Shown here piece after piece: positions 52,019 to 61,126 of a stretch of 64,000 nt of DNA. Positions within the stretch are counted from its first letter, which is position 1. The number at the start of each line of letters is the position of its first letter. The stretch lies in assembly GCA_900541245.1 (NCBI GenBank), contig UQIS01000006.1, positions 1-64,000 on the forward strand. Direction: 5' to 3'. The notes beneath the pieces were generated by a model. That model searched no databases, was not told the origin of the DNA, and saw nothing but the letters and a program-made list of their open reading frames with translations. The position numbers and the translations under genes are program-made. Source of the DNA: an uncultured Collinsella sp. GTDB lineage: Bacteria; Actinomycetota; Coriobacteriia; Coriobacteriales; Coriobacteriaceae.

Positions 52019-52870
52019 ATGCTTAATGGGTGCACATATATATTGACGGTCGACGTGGGCAACACGTTCATTCGCTTTGGCCTGTTTGCCGAGGATTCGG
52101 CCGCGGCACAGGAATGCCCGCTTGCGACGTGCGAGATCACCACGCCGTCGAGCATCACAGCAGACGAGGCACGCATGCGTCTCGTGCAGGTCATGGCCGC
52201 ACTGGCGGCCGATGCGGGCATGCCGGGTGCGCTTGTGCCCGCGGCTGCTGTGCTGAGCTGCGTGGTCCCGGCGCTCGAGCGCCCGTGGAAGGCGGCACTT
52301 TCCCGTACCTGCACGGGGCGCGTGCTCACGGTGGGGCCGGGCCTCAAGACCGGCATACCCGTGCACTACGATGACCCGGCCGAGATCGGTCCCGACCGCA
52401 TCGCCGACGCCGTGGCGGCCCGCGCCGTCTACGGCTCGCCGTGCATCGTGATCGACCTGGGCACGACGACCAATATCGAGGTCATCGACGCGCACGGTAC
52501 CTTTGTCGGCGGCGTTATCGCGCCAGGCCTGGCCCTCGGCGCCCGTTCGCTTTCGGCGGCAGCAGCGCGCCTGCCGCAGGTTGAGCCCTCGGCGCCGACA
52601 CACGTCATCGGCCGCAACACGCGTGAGGCCATGCGCTCGGGCGTGGTTCTGGGCGAGGTGGCCCGCATCGACGGCATGCTCGACATGGTGCTTGCCGAGA
52701 TGCGCGCGACCAAGGCCGCGGGGGAGGGCGATGTGCCCATCGTCATTACCGGCGACGATGCCAAGGCGCTTGCGGCGCTGGTCGGTCACAGTCTGACGGT
52801 CGACGACGCGCTGACGCTGCGGGGCCTCGCCGAGCTCTACCACATCAACCAAAAGCCCCGCCGCGCGTAG
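52019..52870 (+). CDS. coaX: Type III pantothenate kinase
   Basis: Phosphorylates pantothenate, the first step of coenzyme A synthesis. The 283-residue protein has the ASKHA phosphate 1 motif TVDVGNTFIRFGLF near the start, the pantothenate site GPDRIADAVAA, and the phosphate 2 motif IDLGTTTNIEVID followed by GGVIAPGLALGARSL. Type III enzymes need a monovalent cation and are not inhibited by CoA. ATG 52019 lies after GAAAGGAGCGTCGACG. It is followed by the dCMP deaminase gene after 80 nt on the same strand, probably an operon. Confidence 0.93.
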   Translation: MLNGCTYILTVDVGNTFIRFGLFAEDSAAAQECPLATCEITTPSSITADEARMRLVQVMAALAADAGMPGALVPAAAVLSCVVPALERPWKAALSRTCTGRVLTVGPGLKTGIPVHYDDPAEIGPDRIADAVAARAVYGSPCIVIDLGTTTNIEVIDAHGTFVGGVIAPGLALGARSLSAAAARLPQVEPSAPTHVIGRNTREAMRSGVVLGEVARIDGMLDMVLAEMRATKAAGEGDVPIVITGDDAKALAALVGHSLTVDDALTLRGLAELYHINQKPRRA

Positions 52871-52950
52871 CGATGGGGCGGTGGGATAAGCGCCCCTACC
52901 TTTCACCTGCTACAATGGGTCAAACTATTGCGATTTCGGAGGTGTCTGGT

Positions 52951-53475
52951 ATGTCGGACGATCTTCATCAAACTGCGTCGGGCAAGCGCCGCGACGTTAT
53001 TAGCTGGGATGAGTTCTTTATGAGCGTGGCCATCGCCGCGCAGCGCCGCAGTAAGGACCCCAACACGCAGGTGGGCGCGTGCATCGCCAACACCAACCAC
53101 CGCATCCTTTCGGTGGGCTACAACGGTACGCCCTCGGCACTCAACGATGACTTTTTCCCGTGGGGCACGAGCGATGACCCGTTGCAGGACAAGCACAACT
53201 ACGTGGTGCATGCCGAGGCAAACGCCGTGCTCAACTACCGCGGCTCGCTCAAAGACCTTGAGGGTTCCACGGTCTACGTCACGCTGTTCCCGTGCCACGA
53301 CTGCGCCAAGATCCTGGCGCAGGTGGGCGTGGGCGAGGTCGTCTACCTGGACAACAAGTATGCCGACACCGATGACGGCCGTATCAGCCGCCGCATTCTC
53401 GACTCCTGCGGCATCAGCTACCGCCAGGTCATCGTCGATGTCCAGATTGGTACCGGGGGACAGGCTCAGCAGTAG
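52951..53475 (+). CDS. Deoxycytidylate deaminase
   Basis: Zinc enzyme that converts dCMP to dUMP for thymidylate synthesis, 174 residues. Zinc ligands and the catalytic Glu are in VVHAEANA (His87, Glu89) and LFPCHDCAK (Cys115, Cys118). Length and YNGTPSA agree with the ComEB/dCMP deaminase family. The ATG at 52951 follows GGAGGTGTCTGGT; a longer frame exists but lacks a site. Confidence 0.92.
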   Translation: MSDDLHQTASGKRRDVISWDEFFMSVAIAAQRRSKDPNTQVGACIANTNHRILSVGYNGTPSALNDDFFPWGTSDDPLQDKHNYVVHAEANAVLNYRGSLKDLEGSTVYVTLFPCHDCAKILAQVGVGEVVYLDNKYADTDDGRISRRILDSCGISYRQVIVDVQIGTGGQAQQ

Positions 53476-53645
53476 CGCGTGCCAACGCCAGCTGGCGGCA
53501 AAACAGCCAAAAGAGCCCCGTCCCAAATTGACTACTCGTGAAAGTCGCGTCTGCGCGCATGGACGGCTCGTGAGCGGGTACATGGCTGTAGTAACATAGC
53601 TTCTGTCCGCGGGCGTGCCCGCGTTGTTGTGAGAAAGGAGCCCCT

Positions 53646-53924
53646 GTGGCTGTTAACGAAGAGCTGCTTAAGAAGGTTCTTGAAGAGATTCGCCCCAACC
53701 TGCAGGCCGACGGTGGCGATATGGAGTATGTGGGCGTCGACGACGAGGGCGTCGTCAAGCTGGAGCTGCAGGGCGCCTGTGCCGGCTGCCCCATGAGCTC
53801 GCTAACCCTTTCCATGGGCATCGAGCGCATCCTGAAGGAGCACGTGCCCGGCGTTACCCGCGTTGAGCAGGTCAATGCTTCCGGCGAGGCCGAGGACCTG
53901 TACGACGAGTACGCACCGTTCTAA
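53646..53924 (+). CDS. NifU-like iron-sulfur cluster scaffold
   Basis: A 92-residue NifU C-terminal-domain protein with the CxxC pair Cys45-Cys48 (GACAGCPMSSLT) that holds a cluster in this family and passes it to apo-proteins. The start is a GTG at 53646 after AGAAAGGAGCCCCT. Radical SAM and activase proteins in this window would use clusters. Stand-alone NifU domains are common in Firmicutes and actinobacteria. Confidence 0.92.
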   Translation: MAVNEELLKKVLEEIRPNLQADGGDMEYVGVDDEGVVKLELQGACAGCPMSSLTLSMGIERILKEHVPGVTRVEQVNASGEAEDLYDEYAPF

Positions 53925-53972
53925 GATGCGAAAGCTGCGGACGGTACGCTCCGCATAGACGTTACGCCCAAA

Positions 53973-54009
53973 TATGCGGCTGCGAGCGTAAGGCCCGCGG
54001 CCGCATTTG
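53973..54009 (+). terminator. Terminator-like hairpin after the NifU-like gene
   Basis: AAATATGCGGC and GCCGCATTTGT-type arms enclose a short GC loop, just before the lgt ribosome site. Confidence 0.55.
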
Positions 54010-54032
54010 TATGTAGGGAGCAGGGGATCGAT

Positions 54033-54854
54033 ATGCTCAACGACCTCTACCATATGCTTGATCCCGTCGCGATCTCGGCGGGCCCCATCACCATCTACTG
54101 GTACGGTCTGGCCTACGTGGTCGGCGCTCTGCTCACGGCGGTCGTTATGTACCGCACGCAACGTCGTTGGGGCTTCGACATTACGATTGATGACCTGACG
54201 AGCGTCGTGGTCGGCGCGGTCTTTGGCCTTATTATCGGCGCGCGCCTGTTTTACGTCGTCTTTTACGGTGATGGCTACTATTTGGCCCACCCGCTCGAGA
54301 TCTTTGCCACCAACGAGGGAGGCATGAGCTTCCACGGTGGCCTGGTGGGCGGCATCTTGGGCGGCATCATCGTGTGCCGCATGTACAAGCTCGACGCCTG
54401 GACTTTGGCAGACCTCGCGGTCATCGGTGCTCCGCTGGCCCTGTGCCTGGGGCGCTGCGCCAACTTTGTCAACGGCGAGCTGTGGGGCAAGCCGACCGAT
54501 CTGCCCTGGGGCGTGATCTTTGGCGGCACCGCGGGCGATATGCCGCGCCATCCCTCCCAGCTCTACGAGGCGTTTCTTGAGGGCATCGTGCTCTTTTGCA
54601 TCCTGCAGGTGCTCAGCCGCAAAAAGCCGCTATTGCCCCAGGGTACGTTTATGGGCGTCTTTGTGATGGGCTACGGCATCGTTCGCTTTTTGATTGAGTT
54701 TGTGCGCGTGCCCGATGCGCAGCTGGGCTATCTGCTGGGCGGCGTCATCACCATGGGTCAGCTGCTGAGCCTGCCGCTCGTAATCGCGGGCCTGGCGCTC
54801 ATCATCTTCGCCCGACACCGCAACCAGCCCCAGCGCGTCTACCTGGACGCCTAA
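54033..54854 (+). CDS. lgt: Prolipoprotein diacylglyceryl transferase
   Basis: Transfers diacylglycerol from phosphatidylglycerol to the lipobox cysteine of prolipoproteins, in the cytoplasmic membrane. The 273-residue protein has about seven helices. Signature elements: YGLAYVVGALL early, GARLFYVVFY, the GGMSFHGGLVGG loop, and LGRCANFVNGELWG (family signature Gly/Arg/Asn). The ribosome site is GGAGCAGGGGATCGAT. The binding lipoprotein at 30740 is a likely client. A family B palindrome follows. Confidence 0.95.
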   Translation: MLNDLYHMLDPVAISAGPITIYWYGLAYVVGALLTAVVMYRTQRRWGFDITIDDLTSVVVGAVFGLIIGARLFYVVFYGDGYYLAHPLEIFATNEGGMSFHGGLVGGILGGIIVCRMYKLDAWTLADLAVIGAPLALCLGRCANFVNGELWGKPTDLPWGVIFGGTAGDMPRHPSQLYEAFLEGIVLFCILQVLSRKKPLLPQGTFMGVFVMGYGIVRFLIEFVRVPDAQLGYLLGGVITMGQLLSLPLVIAGLALIIFARHRNQPQRVYLDA

Positions 54855-54862
54855 CCACCAAA

Positions 54863-54897
54863 ACCACCACAAAGGGGACAGGCACCTTTGTGGTGGT
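54863..54897. repeat. Family B palindrome, copy 10 (CCACCACAAAGG subtype)
   Basis: ACCACCACAAAGG and CCTTTGTGGTGGT flank GGGACAGGCA. It sits 9 nt after the lgt stop codon. Confidence 0.8.
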
Positions 54898-54937
54898 CTT
54901 GCCGAGTTTGATAGGTTTCTAGAAAGGCTTTCGGACT

Positions 54938-57121
54938 GTGAAGGATTCCGACCTCTCCACAACGGCTGCGCGCGACGCTGCCCGCATCGTCTGGTTTAAG
55001 CGCTACCCCGCCAAGCAGACGCTCATCGCATTTTTGCTCGCGCTGTTGGCGACCACGGCGTTTTCCATCGATCCCGCCCCGGTGTCGAGCAACGCAGTCT
55101 TGGCTATTGCCCCCAAAGCCTCGGGCATGCTGTACGTGTGCTACGAGGTGCTCCTCTCGTTTGCCGGCCATACCGACGCGGTCATGCTGCTTGCGCTTGC
55201 CTGCCTGCTCACGCTGCCGTTTCGCTACGTATTCTTTGGCCGCGGCGATGCTTGGCGTCCCTCGGTGATCCTTCCGTCGCTGTTCTTTGCCGTCTGCATG
55301 GTGTTTGGCCGCAGCTACGACCTCACCGATTCGGCCGAGATCGTGCTCGGCGACAAGGCCCGCATTATCTGTGCCTGGATAGGCGGTGCGGGCTGGATGC
55401 TCTTGGCGGTCGTTGCCTTCTATCTGGCTTTTGAGTGTCTAGATTGGCTGAGCTCTCGGCGCATTCCGTTTTCTGAAGCGCACTTTGGCCGCGTGTGGCG
55501 TGTGGCTCACGCCGTGCTCTCGGTCCATCCCTTTGCCGGGCCCTTCCTGGTGCTTATGGTCGCCTGGGCGCCCACGCTCATCGCTTCGCTGCCCGGCCTT
55601 TTTATGGGAGATACGGGTGCGCAGATTCGCCAGTGGTTCAACTACCCCAACGGCACGAGTGACTACCTGCGTCTGCTCAATCCCAATGTGCTGCTCAACG
55701 GACATCACCCCGTGGTGCATACGGCTATCATCGGTTCGTGCGTCCAGCTGGGGCTTTCACTGTTCAACAGCGCCAACGCAGGTCTTGCCATCTACACCTG
55801 CGCTCAGTTCGTCATTACGGCCGCCTGCATGGCCTATTCCATCTCGTCGCTGCGCAAGCTGGGCGTGAGCCTGCCGGTCCGCGGCGTAATCCTGCTGTTC
55901 TTTGTGTTTATGCCCATGTTCTCCAACTACGCGGCCTTGCTTACCAAAGACGTGCTGTTTGCCGACGCGTTTTTGGTGCTGTTGGTGCAGACCGTGAAGC
56001 TCGTGGCCTGCGGCCTGCCCCGTCGCGATGCCAATGTCGAGCGTGCAGGCGAACAGAGGCCTGTGCTCTTTGCGCGCCACGACTGGCTGCTGCTCGCTCT
56101 GGGCGCCATGGGTTCCACGTTTCTGCGCAATGGCGGCCTGGTGTTTCCCCTGGCGGCATGCGTGATCGCGGCGGCGTTTTGCGCGTGGGACGCGCATGTG
56201 GCTCGTCGTGCGGCCAAACAGGCTGGTGCTGCGCCTTCGGGCGCCATCCCGCGTTTCCGCTGGGTGGGCGTTCTTGCGGTGCTTGCGCTCTGTCTTGCCT
56301 CCAATATGTACTTCACCAAGGTCTTTATGCCGGCGCACGACATCACGCCTGGTTCCAAGCGCGAAATCCTCTCGATTCCGTTCCAGCAGACGGCTCGTTT
56401 CGTCCAAAAGCACGACGGCCTCAACTCGGGTGTCAACCCCACGGTTAAGGAGGACGGCACCATCGTGGAGGCTCCTTGCGACGGCTTGGTGACCGACGAA
56501 GAGCGTGCCGTGATCGACCGTGTGCTCAAGTACGAGAATCTGGGCCGCCGTTACAACCCGGATAAGTCGGACGCTGTCAAAAATTGCTTCAACGAGTACG
56601 CCTCGCAGGAGGACATCAAGGCCTATTTTGAGGTGTGGGCCCAGATGTTCAAAAAGGATCCCGAGTGCTATATCTCGGCGCTCATCAATAACTACTACGG
56701 CTACTTTTATCCGAGTGCCCGCGATGCGTGGGTCTACAGCACGGCGCGCAGTGCCGAGATTATGGCAAAGCCCGATAACCTCAAGTACTTCGACTTCCAT
56801 CCGGTCGATAGCAAGGTTGTGCGCTGGTGCGACCACCTGATCAACCTGTATCGCGTGGCGGTGCAGCGCATCCCGTTTATCTCGCTCACCATGAGCTCGG
56901 CCACCTATGTGTGGATCATGATCGCCGTGGTGGTCTATCTGCTACGTCGTCATTCGTGGCGCGGGCTGGCCATTTGGGTGCCGCTGCTGGGCGTGCTCGC
57001 CGTGTGCCTGATCGGTCCCTGCAACGGCTCGACCTACATGCGCTACCTGTATCCGGTCATCGCCTGCATGCCCTTTGCCATCGGCGCCACCATCACCCGC
57101 AGCGACCTCCTCTGGTCCTAA
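54938..57121 (+). CDS. Large DUF6020-type membrane protein (glycosyltransferase-like)
   Basis: A 727-residue membrane protein starting at a GTG. About 12 hydrophobic helices are spread over residues 25-470 and at the C-terminus (about 650-715). A conserved early loop MGDTGAQIRQWFNYPN and HHPVVHTAIIGSC recall the acidic loop of GT-C-type glycosyltransferases, and it resembles a family annotated DUF6020 as I recall. Charged extracellular region around 480-650 has YYGYFYPSARDAW. Likely moves sugar or lipid-linked units; function not assigned. Possibly cotranscribed with lgt, 83 nt upstream. Confidence 0.75.
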   Translation: MKDSDLSTTAARDAARIVWFKRYPAKQTLIAFLLALLATTAFSIDPAPVSSNAVLAIAPKASGMLYVCYEVLLSFAGHTDAVMLLALACLLTLPFRYVFFGRGDAWRPSVILPSLFFAVCMVFGRSYDLTDSAEIVLGDKARIICAWIGGAGWMLLAVVAFYLAFECLDWLSSRRIPFSEAHFGRVWRVAHAVLSVHPFAGPFLVLMVAWAPTLIASLPGLFMGDTGAQIRQWFNYPNGTSDYLRLLNPNVLLNGHHPVVHTAIIGSCVQLGLSLFNSANAGLAIYTCAQFVITAACMAYSISSLRKLGVSLPVRGVILLFFVFMPMFSNYAALLTKDVLFADAFLVLLVQTVKLVACGLPRRDANVERAGEQRPVLFARHDWLLLALGAMGSTFLRNGGLVFPLAACVIAAAFCAWDAHVARRAAKQAGAAPSGAIPRFRWVGVLAVLALCLASNMYFTKVFMPAHDITPGSKREILSIPFQQTARFVQKHDGLNSGVNPTVKEDGTIVEAPCDGLVTDEERAVIDRVLKYENLGRRYNPDKSDAVKNCFNEYASQEDIKAYFEVWAQMFKKDPECYISALINNYYGYFYPSARDAWVYSTARSAEIMAKPDNLKYFDFHPVDSKVVRWCDHLINLYRVAVQRIPFISLTMSSATYVWIMIAVVVYLLRRHSWRGLAIWVPLLGVLAVCLIGPCNGSTYMRYLYPVIACMPFAIGATITRSDLLWS

Positions 57122-57122
57122 T

Positions 57123-57155
57123 TTGGTGCAAAGGGGACAGGTTACTTTGCACCAA
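57123..57155. repeat. Family B palindrome, copy 11 (GGTGCAAAG subtype)
   Basis: TTGGTGCAAAG and CTTTGCACCAA flank GGGACAGGTTA, directly after the stop codon at 57121. Confidence 0.75.
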
Positions 57156-57286
57156 GGGGCTGTATCATCACGACGCCTTCATTTTGGGGTTTATCTCGCA
57201 GGCCAGTAGGTATATCATAACGACGTTTGTTTATATTGCCCGAGCATCTGCGCTGGGCTTTAGGTCGAAACCGATAGGAGACACGT

Positions 57287-58093
57287 ATGTCCGGACACTC
57301 TAAGTGGGCCACAACCAAGCATCGTAAGGGCGCGCAGGACGCCAAGCGTTCCGCCCTCTTCTCCAAGCTGAGCCGCAACATCACCGTTGCTGCCCGTCTC
57401 GGCGGCGACCCGCTGCCTGAGAACAACGCCAGCCTCGCTGCTGCTGTTGCTAAGGCCAAGGCTCAGTCCATGCCCAAGGACAAGATCAAGTCCGCTATCG
57501 ACAAGGCCTTCGGTTCGGGTGCCGACGCCGCTGTCTACGAGAACATCGTGTACGAGGGCTATGGTCCCGCCGGTGTCGCCGTCTACGTTGACTGCCTGAC
57601 CGACAACCGCAACCGCACCGCCGCTGATGTCCGTTCCGCCTTCTCCCACGCTGGTGGCAACCTGGGCACCTCGGGCTCCGTCGCCTTCCAGTTTGAGCGC
57701 AAGGGCCAGATCGTCGTCGCCAAGGAGATCCTGGACGAGAACGCCAAGAAGGAGACCATGATCGCCAACGGTCCTGCCGGTGACGAGGATGAGTTCATGA
57801 TGGCCATCGCCGAGGCCGGTGGCGAGGACTACGAGGACGCCGGCGAGGAGTGGATCGTCTGGACCGCTGCTAATGACGTCATGGCTGTCTCCAAGGCGCT
57901 CGAGGAGCAGGGCGTCCAGGTCAAGGGCTCCGAGACCACCATGGTCCCGACCACCCCGACCGAGGTCTCCGGTACCGACGCCAAGAAGGTCCAGCGCCTC
58001 ATCGACCGTCTTGAGGAGCTCGACGACGTCCAGGATGTCTACAGCACCATGGACATGACCGACGAGGTCATCGCTGCCCTCGAGGAGGAGTAG
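57287..58093 (+). CDS. yebC: YebC/PmpR-family protein
   Basis: YebC-type protein of 268 residues, about 20 longer than the usual 245-250. The N-terminal MSGHSKWATTKHRKGAQDAKR and GSVAFQFERKG are family hallmarks. An acidic insert near 155-175 (GPAGDEDEFM, GGEDYEDAGEE) accounts for extra length. Family members act as transcription regulators or, by newer evidence, help ribosomes at proline stretches. The ribosome site is AGGAGACACGT. The Pro/Ala-rich tail of the 61127 protein would be a possible client if that second role applies. Confidence 0.93.
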   Translation: MSGHSKWATTKHRKGAQDAKRSALFSKLSRNITVAARLGGDPLPENNASLAAAVAKAKAQSMPKDKIKSAIDKAFGSGADAAVYENIVYEGYGPAGVAVYVDCLTDNRNRTAADVRSAFSHAGGNLGTSGSVAFQFERKGQIVVAKEILDENAKKETMIANGPAGDEDEFMMAIAEAGGEDYEDAGEEWIVWTAANDVMAVSKALEEQGVQVKGSETTMVPTTPTEVSGTDAKKVQRLIDRLEELDDVQDVYSTMDMTDEVIAALEEE

Positions 58094-58161
58094 CGCCCGC
58101 ACGGGTTAAGCCGTGCATATCTGGGCATAATGAAGCGAGCATGCAAGCCTCGTGGAATAGA

Positions 58162-58205
58162 TGAGCCGGATCCGCGTGCGTAGAGCACCGGACCCGGCTC
58201 TTTTA
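58162..58205 (+). terminator. Terminator of yebC
   Basis: GAGCCGGATCCG pairs with CGGACCCGGCTC, followed by TTTT; TATAAT just after it could be the -10 of the AmaP operon. Confidence 0.8.
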
Positions 58206-58258
58206 TAATGATGCGAACCGTTTTGCATTCTGTGGACCGAAACCTGAAGGGAGCGCGC

Positions 58259-58804
58259 GTGCGCGTACTCAAACGAGCCCTAGCGATCGTGTATCTTGCC
58301 GCCGCCATCGTGGCGCTGGGCACGCTTGTCTGCCAGTTCTGGGGACCGTATACGTATCGCTTTATGCTGCTGTTGCGTGACACCATGCCTCGCGTCGTCG
58401 TTACGGTGTGCGCCGCCATCGTGGCACTTGGCGTGCTCATCGGGTTTTTCCGCCTGATGTTCGCGCGTCGCGAGCCGTCCTGTGTGCATCCGGCGGGGGA
58501 GCGCAATATCGAGGTCACCTTCGCAGCGCTTTCCTCGTGCGCCCGTGCCGCGGCGGAGTGCGATGATCGCGTGATGGTTGAGCATATCGAGGCGCGCGTT
58601 CAAGGCTCCGACGAGTCGCGCGTTCGTTTTAAGGTCGAGGCCATCGCGCTCGATGATAAAGACGTTGCCTCTCTTGCCACCGCGATGCAGCAGCGCATCG
58701 AGAAGGCCTGCGACACCATGCTCGGCACGCCGGGCACGACCGCGCGCGTCCGTTTTTTGCCGTCCAAGACTACCGTCCAGACCGTGGAGGTTTCCGGTGA
58801 GTGA
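58259..58804 (+). CDS. AmaP-like alkaline shock membrane anchor
   Basis: A 181-residue protein with two N-terminal helices (about 8-30 and 50-75), then a soluble tail, matching AmaP, which anchors Asp23 at the membrane in Staphylococcus. GTG 58259 follows AAGGGAG; an upstream frame begins at 58208 without a site. It overlaps the DUF2273 gene by 8 nt, and Asp23 comes next, so the three make the usual envelope stress cluster. Confidence 0.85.
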   Translation: MRVLKRALAIVYLAAAIVALGTLVCQFWGPYTYRFMLLLRDTMPRVVVTVCAAIVALGVLIGFFRLMFARREPSCVHPAGERNIEVTFAALSSCARAAAECDDRVMVEHIEARVQGSDESRVRFKVEAIALDDKDVASLATAMQQRIEKACDTMLGTPGTTARVRFLPSKTTVQTVEVSGE

Positions 58805-59174
58805 TACCAACCAAGACAAGACCGCCCGCACGCCGCGCCTGACGATCGACCAAAACGCTACGCCAGCAGGCGAGTCCGCCGACACCAAGCCCGAGGCCGG
58901 CGAGCAGCACGACAGCGCCGTTAACGACTTTGACGAGGCCATGGGTCTCATCAAAGGTACGGGCGCTGCTATCTGGAGCTACGCCGTGCGCCACCCCAAC
59001 ACTACGCTCGGCGCCGTGGCTGGCTTTATCCTCGCCGTGCTGGTACTTACGTTGGGCCTGTGGGACACGCTCGTCATCGCATTCTTTGTGCTGATTGGCG
59101 CCGTGATCGGCCAGATTCACGACGGCGAGAACGGTATCGTCAACCTCTTCGGCCGCCTGTTTAGCGGCCGCTAA
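58797..59174 (+). CDS. DUF2273-family small membrane protein
   Basis: A 125-residue protein; GTG start after GGAGG overlaps amaP by 8 nt. Residues 1-55 are a hydrophilic acidic head; the tail (about 60-125) has two helices and ends in NGIVNLFGRLFSGR, as in DUF2273 proteins that accompany Asp23. The head is longer than in typical roughly 60-residue members. Role unknown; likely part of the Asp23/AmaP membrane complex. Confidence 0.85.
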   Translation: MSDTNQDKTARTPRLTIDQNATPAGESADTKPEAGEQHDSAVNDFDEAMGLIKGTGAAIWSYAVRHPNTTLGAVAGFILAVLVLTLGLWDTLVIAFFVLIGAVIGQIHDGENGIVNLFGRLFSGR

Positions 59175-59218
59175 TACGTATTCGACTGTCGCATCCGCGG
59201 CAGGCATAAGGAGGAACC

Positions 59219-59746
59219 ATGGCTTTTAACACGAAGGTCGATGTGGCCGATACCGAGCTCGAGGCGAATGAGGCCGTCGCCGCCGAGGCGGAGGACGTAA
59301 CGCTCGAGGACGAGGCGCTCGTCGAGGCCGAGTCCGATGCGGATGAGGACAACGAGGAGATGGACGAGGAGGCGGACGAGTCCGAGGACTCGCTGACCTA
59401 TTCCAACGGCGTGATCGAGAAGATCGTCGCCATGGCCACCCGCGAGGTGCCGCACGTCCTGGGCATGAAGGGCAACCTCATGCACTTTGTGCAGGAGCAG
59501 TTTGGTGCCGAGAACCTGACCAAGGGCGTGACGGTTGAGGTCACCGATGACAACCGCGTGGTCGTCAACATCTCGGTCATCATCGAGTACGGCGCCTATG
59601 CGCCTGCGATCTTTGACGACGTTAAGGCGCGCGTCACCGAGCGTCTGGCCGCGATGACCGGCCTTGAGGTGGCAGGCGTCAACCTGCGTATCGAGGATGT
59701 CATCACCCCCGAGGAGTACGAGCACCGCACCAGCCAGCACGAGTAA
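59219..59746 (+). CDS. Asp23/Gls24-family envelope stress protein
   Basis: A 175-residue cytosolic protein with a very acidic N-terminal extension (residues 10-58, mostly Glu, Asp and Ala), then an Asp23 domain (SNGVIEKIVAMATREVPHV; VVVNISVIIEYGAYAP; GLEVAGVNLRIEDVI). Asp23 forms membrane-bound sheets via AmaP and affects envelope stress. The site is AAGGAGGAACC. Acidic extensions of this size are unusual. Its stop codon is part of a family B palindrome. Confidence 0.92.
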   Translation: MAFNTKVDVADTELEANEAVAAEAEDVTLEDEALVEAESDADEDNEEMDEEADESEDSLTYSNGVIEKIVAMATREVPHVLGMKGNLMHFVQEQFGAENLTKGVTVEVTDDNRVVVNISVIIEYGAYAPAIFDDVKARVTERLAAMTGLEVAGVNLRIEDVITPEEYEHRTSQHE

Positions 59747-59783
59747 CCTACTAAAAAGGGACAGGTTTGTTTTGGTAGGTTTT
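59745..59783. repeat. Family B palindrome, copy 12
   Basis: AACCTACTAAAA and TTTTGGTAGGTTTT flank AGGGACAGGTTTG. The arms differ from the CCTGCC copies at the same positions on both sides, keeping pairing. Starts in the Asp23 stop codon. Confidence 0.75.
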
Positions 59784-59797
59784 ACCTGCGAAAACGC

Positions 59798-59841
59798 CAA
59801 ACGGTCGACCGCGCAAGCAGAAGCGCGGTCGACCGTTTTCT
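59798..59841 (+). terminator. Terminator after the Asp23 gene
   Basis: AAACGGTCGACCGCG pairs with CGCGGTCGACCGTTT and is followed by T residues. Confidence 0.85.
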
Positions 59842-59953
59842 ATATAGCCTCGATCTAGTCATACCGCTCGTCTAACTAAGGGTTGCAATCTTCGCGTTCC
59901 GCGTTACCCTAATGGGCGCATTGTTTCCAAATTGTTAACGAGGGGTTGCCGTA

Positions 59954-60976
59954 ATGGCCGACGAACACGAGACCGAAAGCAAGGCATGGGCGATTGAGGC
60001 CGCTGCGGCAGAGGCGGCGTCGCGTGCCGCCGAGGAGGTGCATCGTCCTCCGGTGGTGCCGATGGAGCGCGTTGTCGGTCGCGAGGATATCGAACGTGGC
60101 GAGCGCGCCGGCCGCAAGCGCAGCCAGGAGCCAGGCTTTCCGCGCTTTTTTGCCGAGCTCAATTTGGGGCTGATCCTCACGGCCTTTGCCATCGTGGCTT
60201 TCAAAACGCCCAATCACTTTGCCTTCGGCGGCACCTCGGGTGTGTCGGTCATTCTTTCCACGCTGTTCCCGACTCTGCCCGTCGGCGTCTTTATGTGGAT
60301 TATCAACGCGGTCCTGGTCATCCTGGGCTTTATCTTTTTGGAGCGCAAGGCAATCCTTTGGAGCGTCTTTGCCTCGTTTGCGCTTTCGGCCTACGTCTCG
60401 CTGTTTGAGCTCTTCATCCCGACGGATGTTTCGATGACGGGCGATATGTGGCTCGACCTGTGTTTTGCCGTCATCTTGCCGGCGCTGGGCAGTGCCATTG
60501 TCTTTGACATTGGCGCCTCGACGGGCGGCACCGACATCCTTGCCATGATCCTCAAGCGTCGTACGACGCTCGAGATCGGACGCGCCTTGTTGCTGGTCGA
60601 TATCGGCATCGTGACCGTCGCGGCTTTCCTGTATGGCCCGCGCGTCGGCCTGTACTGCGTACTCGGCCTGTTTGCCAAGACGCTCGTGGTCGATAAGGCC
60701 ATCGAGAGCATTCACCTTCGTAAGGTCTGTACGATTATTTGCGCCGAACCGCGCAAAGTCGAGGAGTTTATCGTCAAGCATCTCAACCGCACAGCAACAA
60801 TCAGCCGTGGTTACGGTGCCTTCTCGGGCAGGTGCGTCACGGTGATTATGAGCGTGCTGAGCCGTCGCGAGGCAGTGCAACTGCGCCGCTATACCCGCGA
60901 TATCGATCCGAATGCGTTTATCACGATCGTTGACAGCTCCGAGATTGTGGGCAAGGGCTTCCGCGGCACGAACTAG
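59954..60976 (+). CDS. YitT-family membrane protein
   Basis: A 340-residue YitT family protein (DUF161 then DUF2179). Residues 1-60 are a charged Ala/Glu/Arg-rich head; about five helices occupy 65-240 (FKTPNHFAFGGTSGVSVIL, GASTGGTDILAMILKR); the C-terminal DUF2179 domain (about 250-335) has NRTATISRGYGAFSG. Family proteins are widespread in Firmicutes with no firm function. Ribosome site is GAGGGG. Confidence 0.88.
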   Translation: MADEHETESKAWAIEAAAAEAASRAAEEVHRPPVVPMERVVGREDIERGERAGRKRSQEPGFPRFFAELNLGLILTAFAIVAFKTPNHFAFGGTSGVSVILSTLFPTLPVGVFMWIINAVLVILGFIFLERKAILWSVFASFALSAYVSLFELFIPTDVSMTGDMWLDLCFAVILPALGSAIVFDIGASTGGTDILAMILKRRTTLEIGRALLLVDIGIVTVAAFLYGPRVGLYCVLGLFAKTLVVDKAIESIHLRKVCTIICAEPRKVEEFIVKHLNRTATISRGYGAFSGRCVTVIMSVLSRREAVQLRRYTRDIDPNAFITIVDSSEIVGKGFRGTN

Positions 60977-61126
60977 CGCGGATATACCCTTCGAATCATT
61001 GAATAAAGCCGCCTACGTTGCAAATCGGTCATCTTGGGGTATTTGTCCCCACATTGGGCGATAATGTTGCCAAAGACATCGTTTGCGATCCAGGTGATTC
61101 GCTCTAGATACGAAGGGATGATTTCG

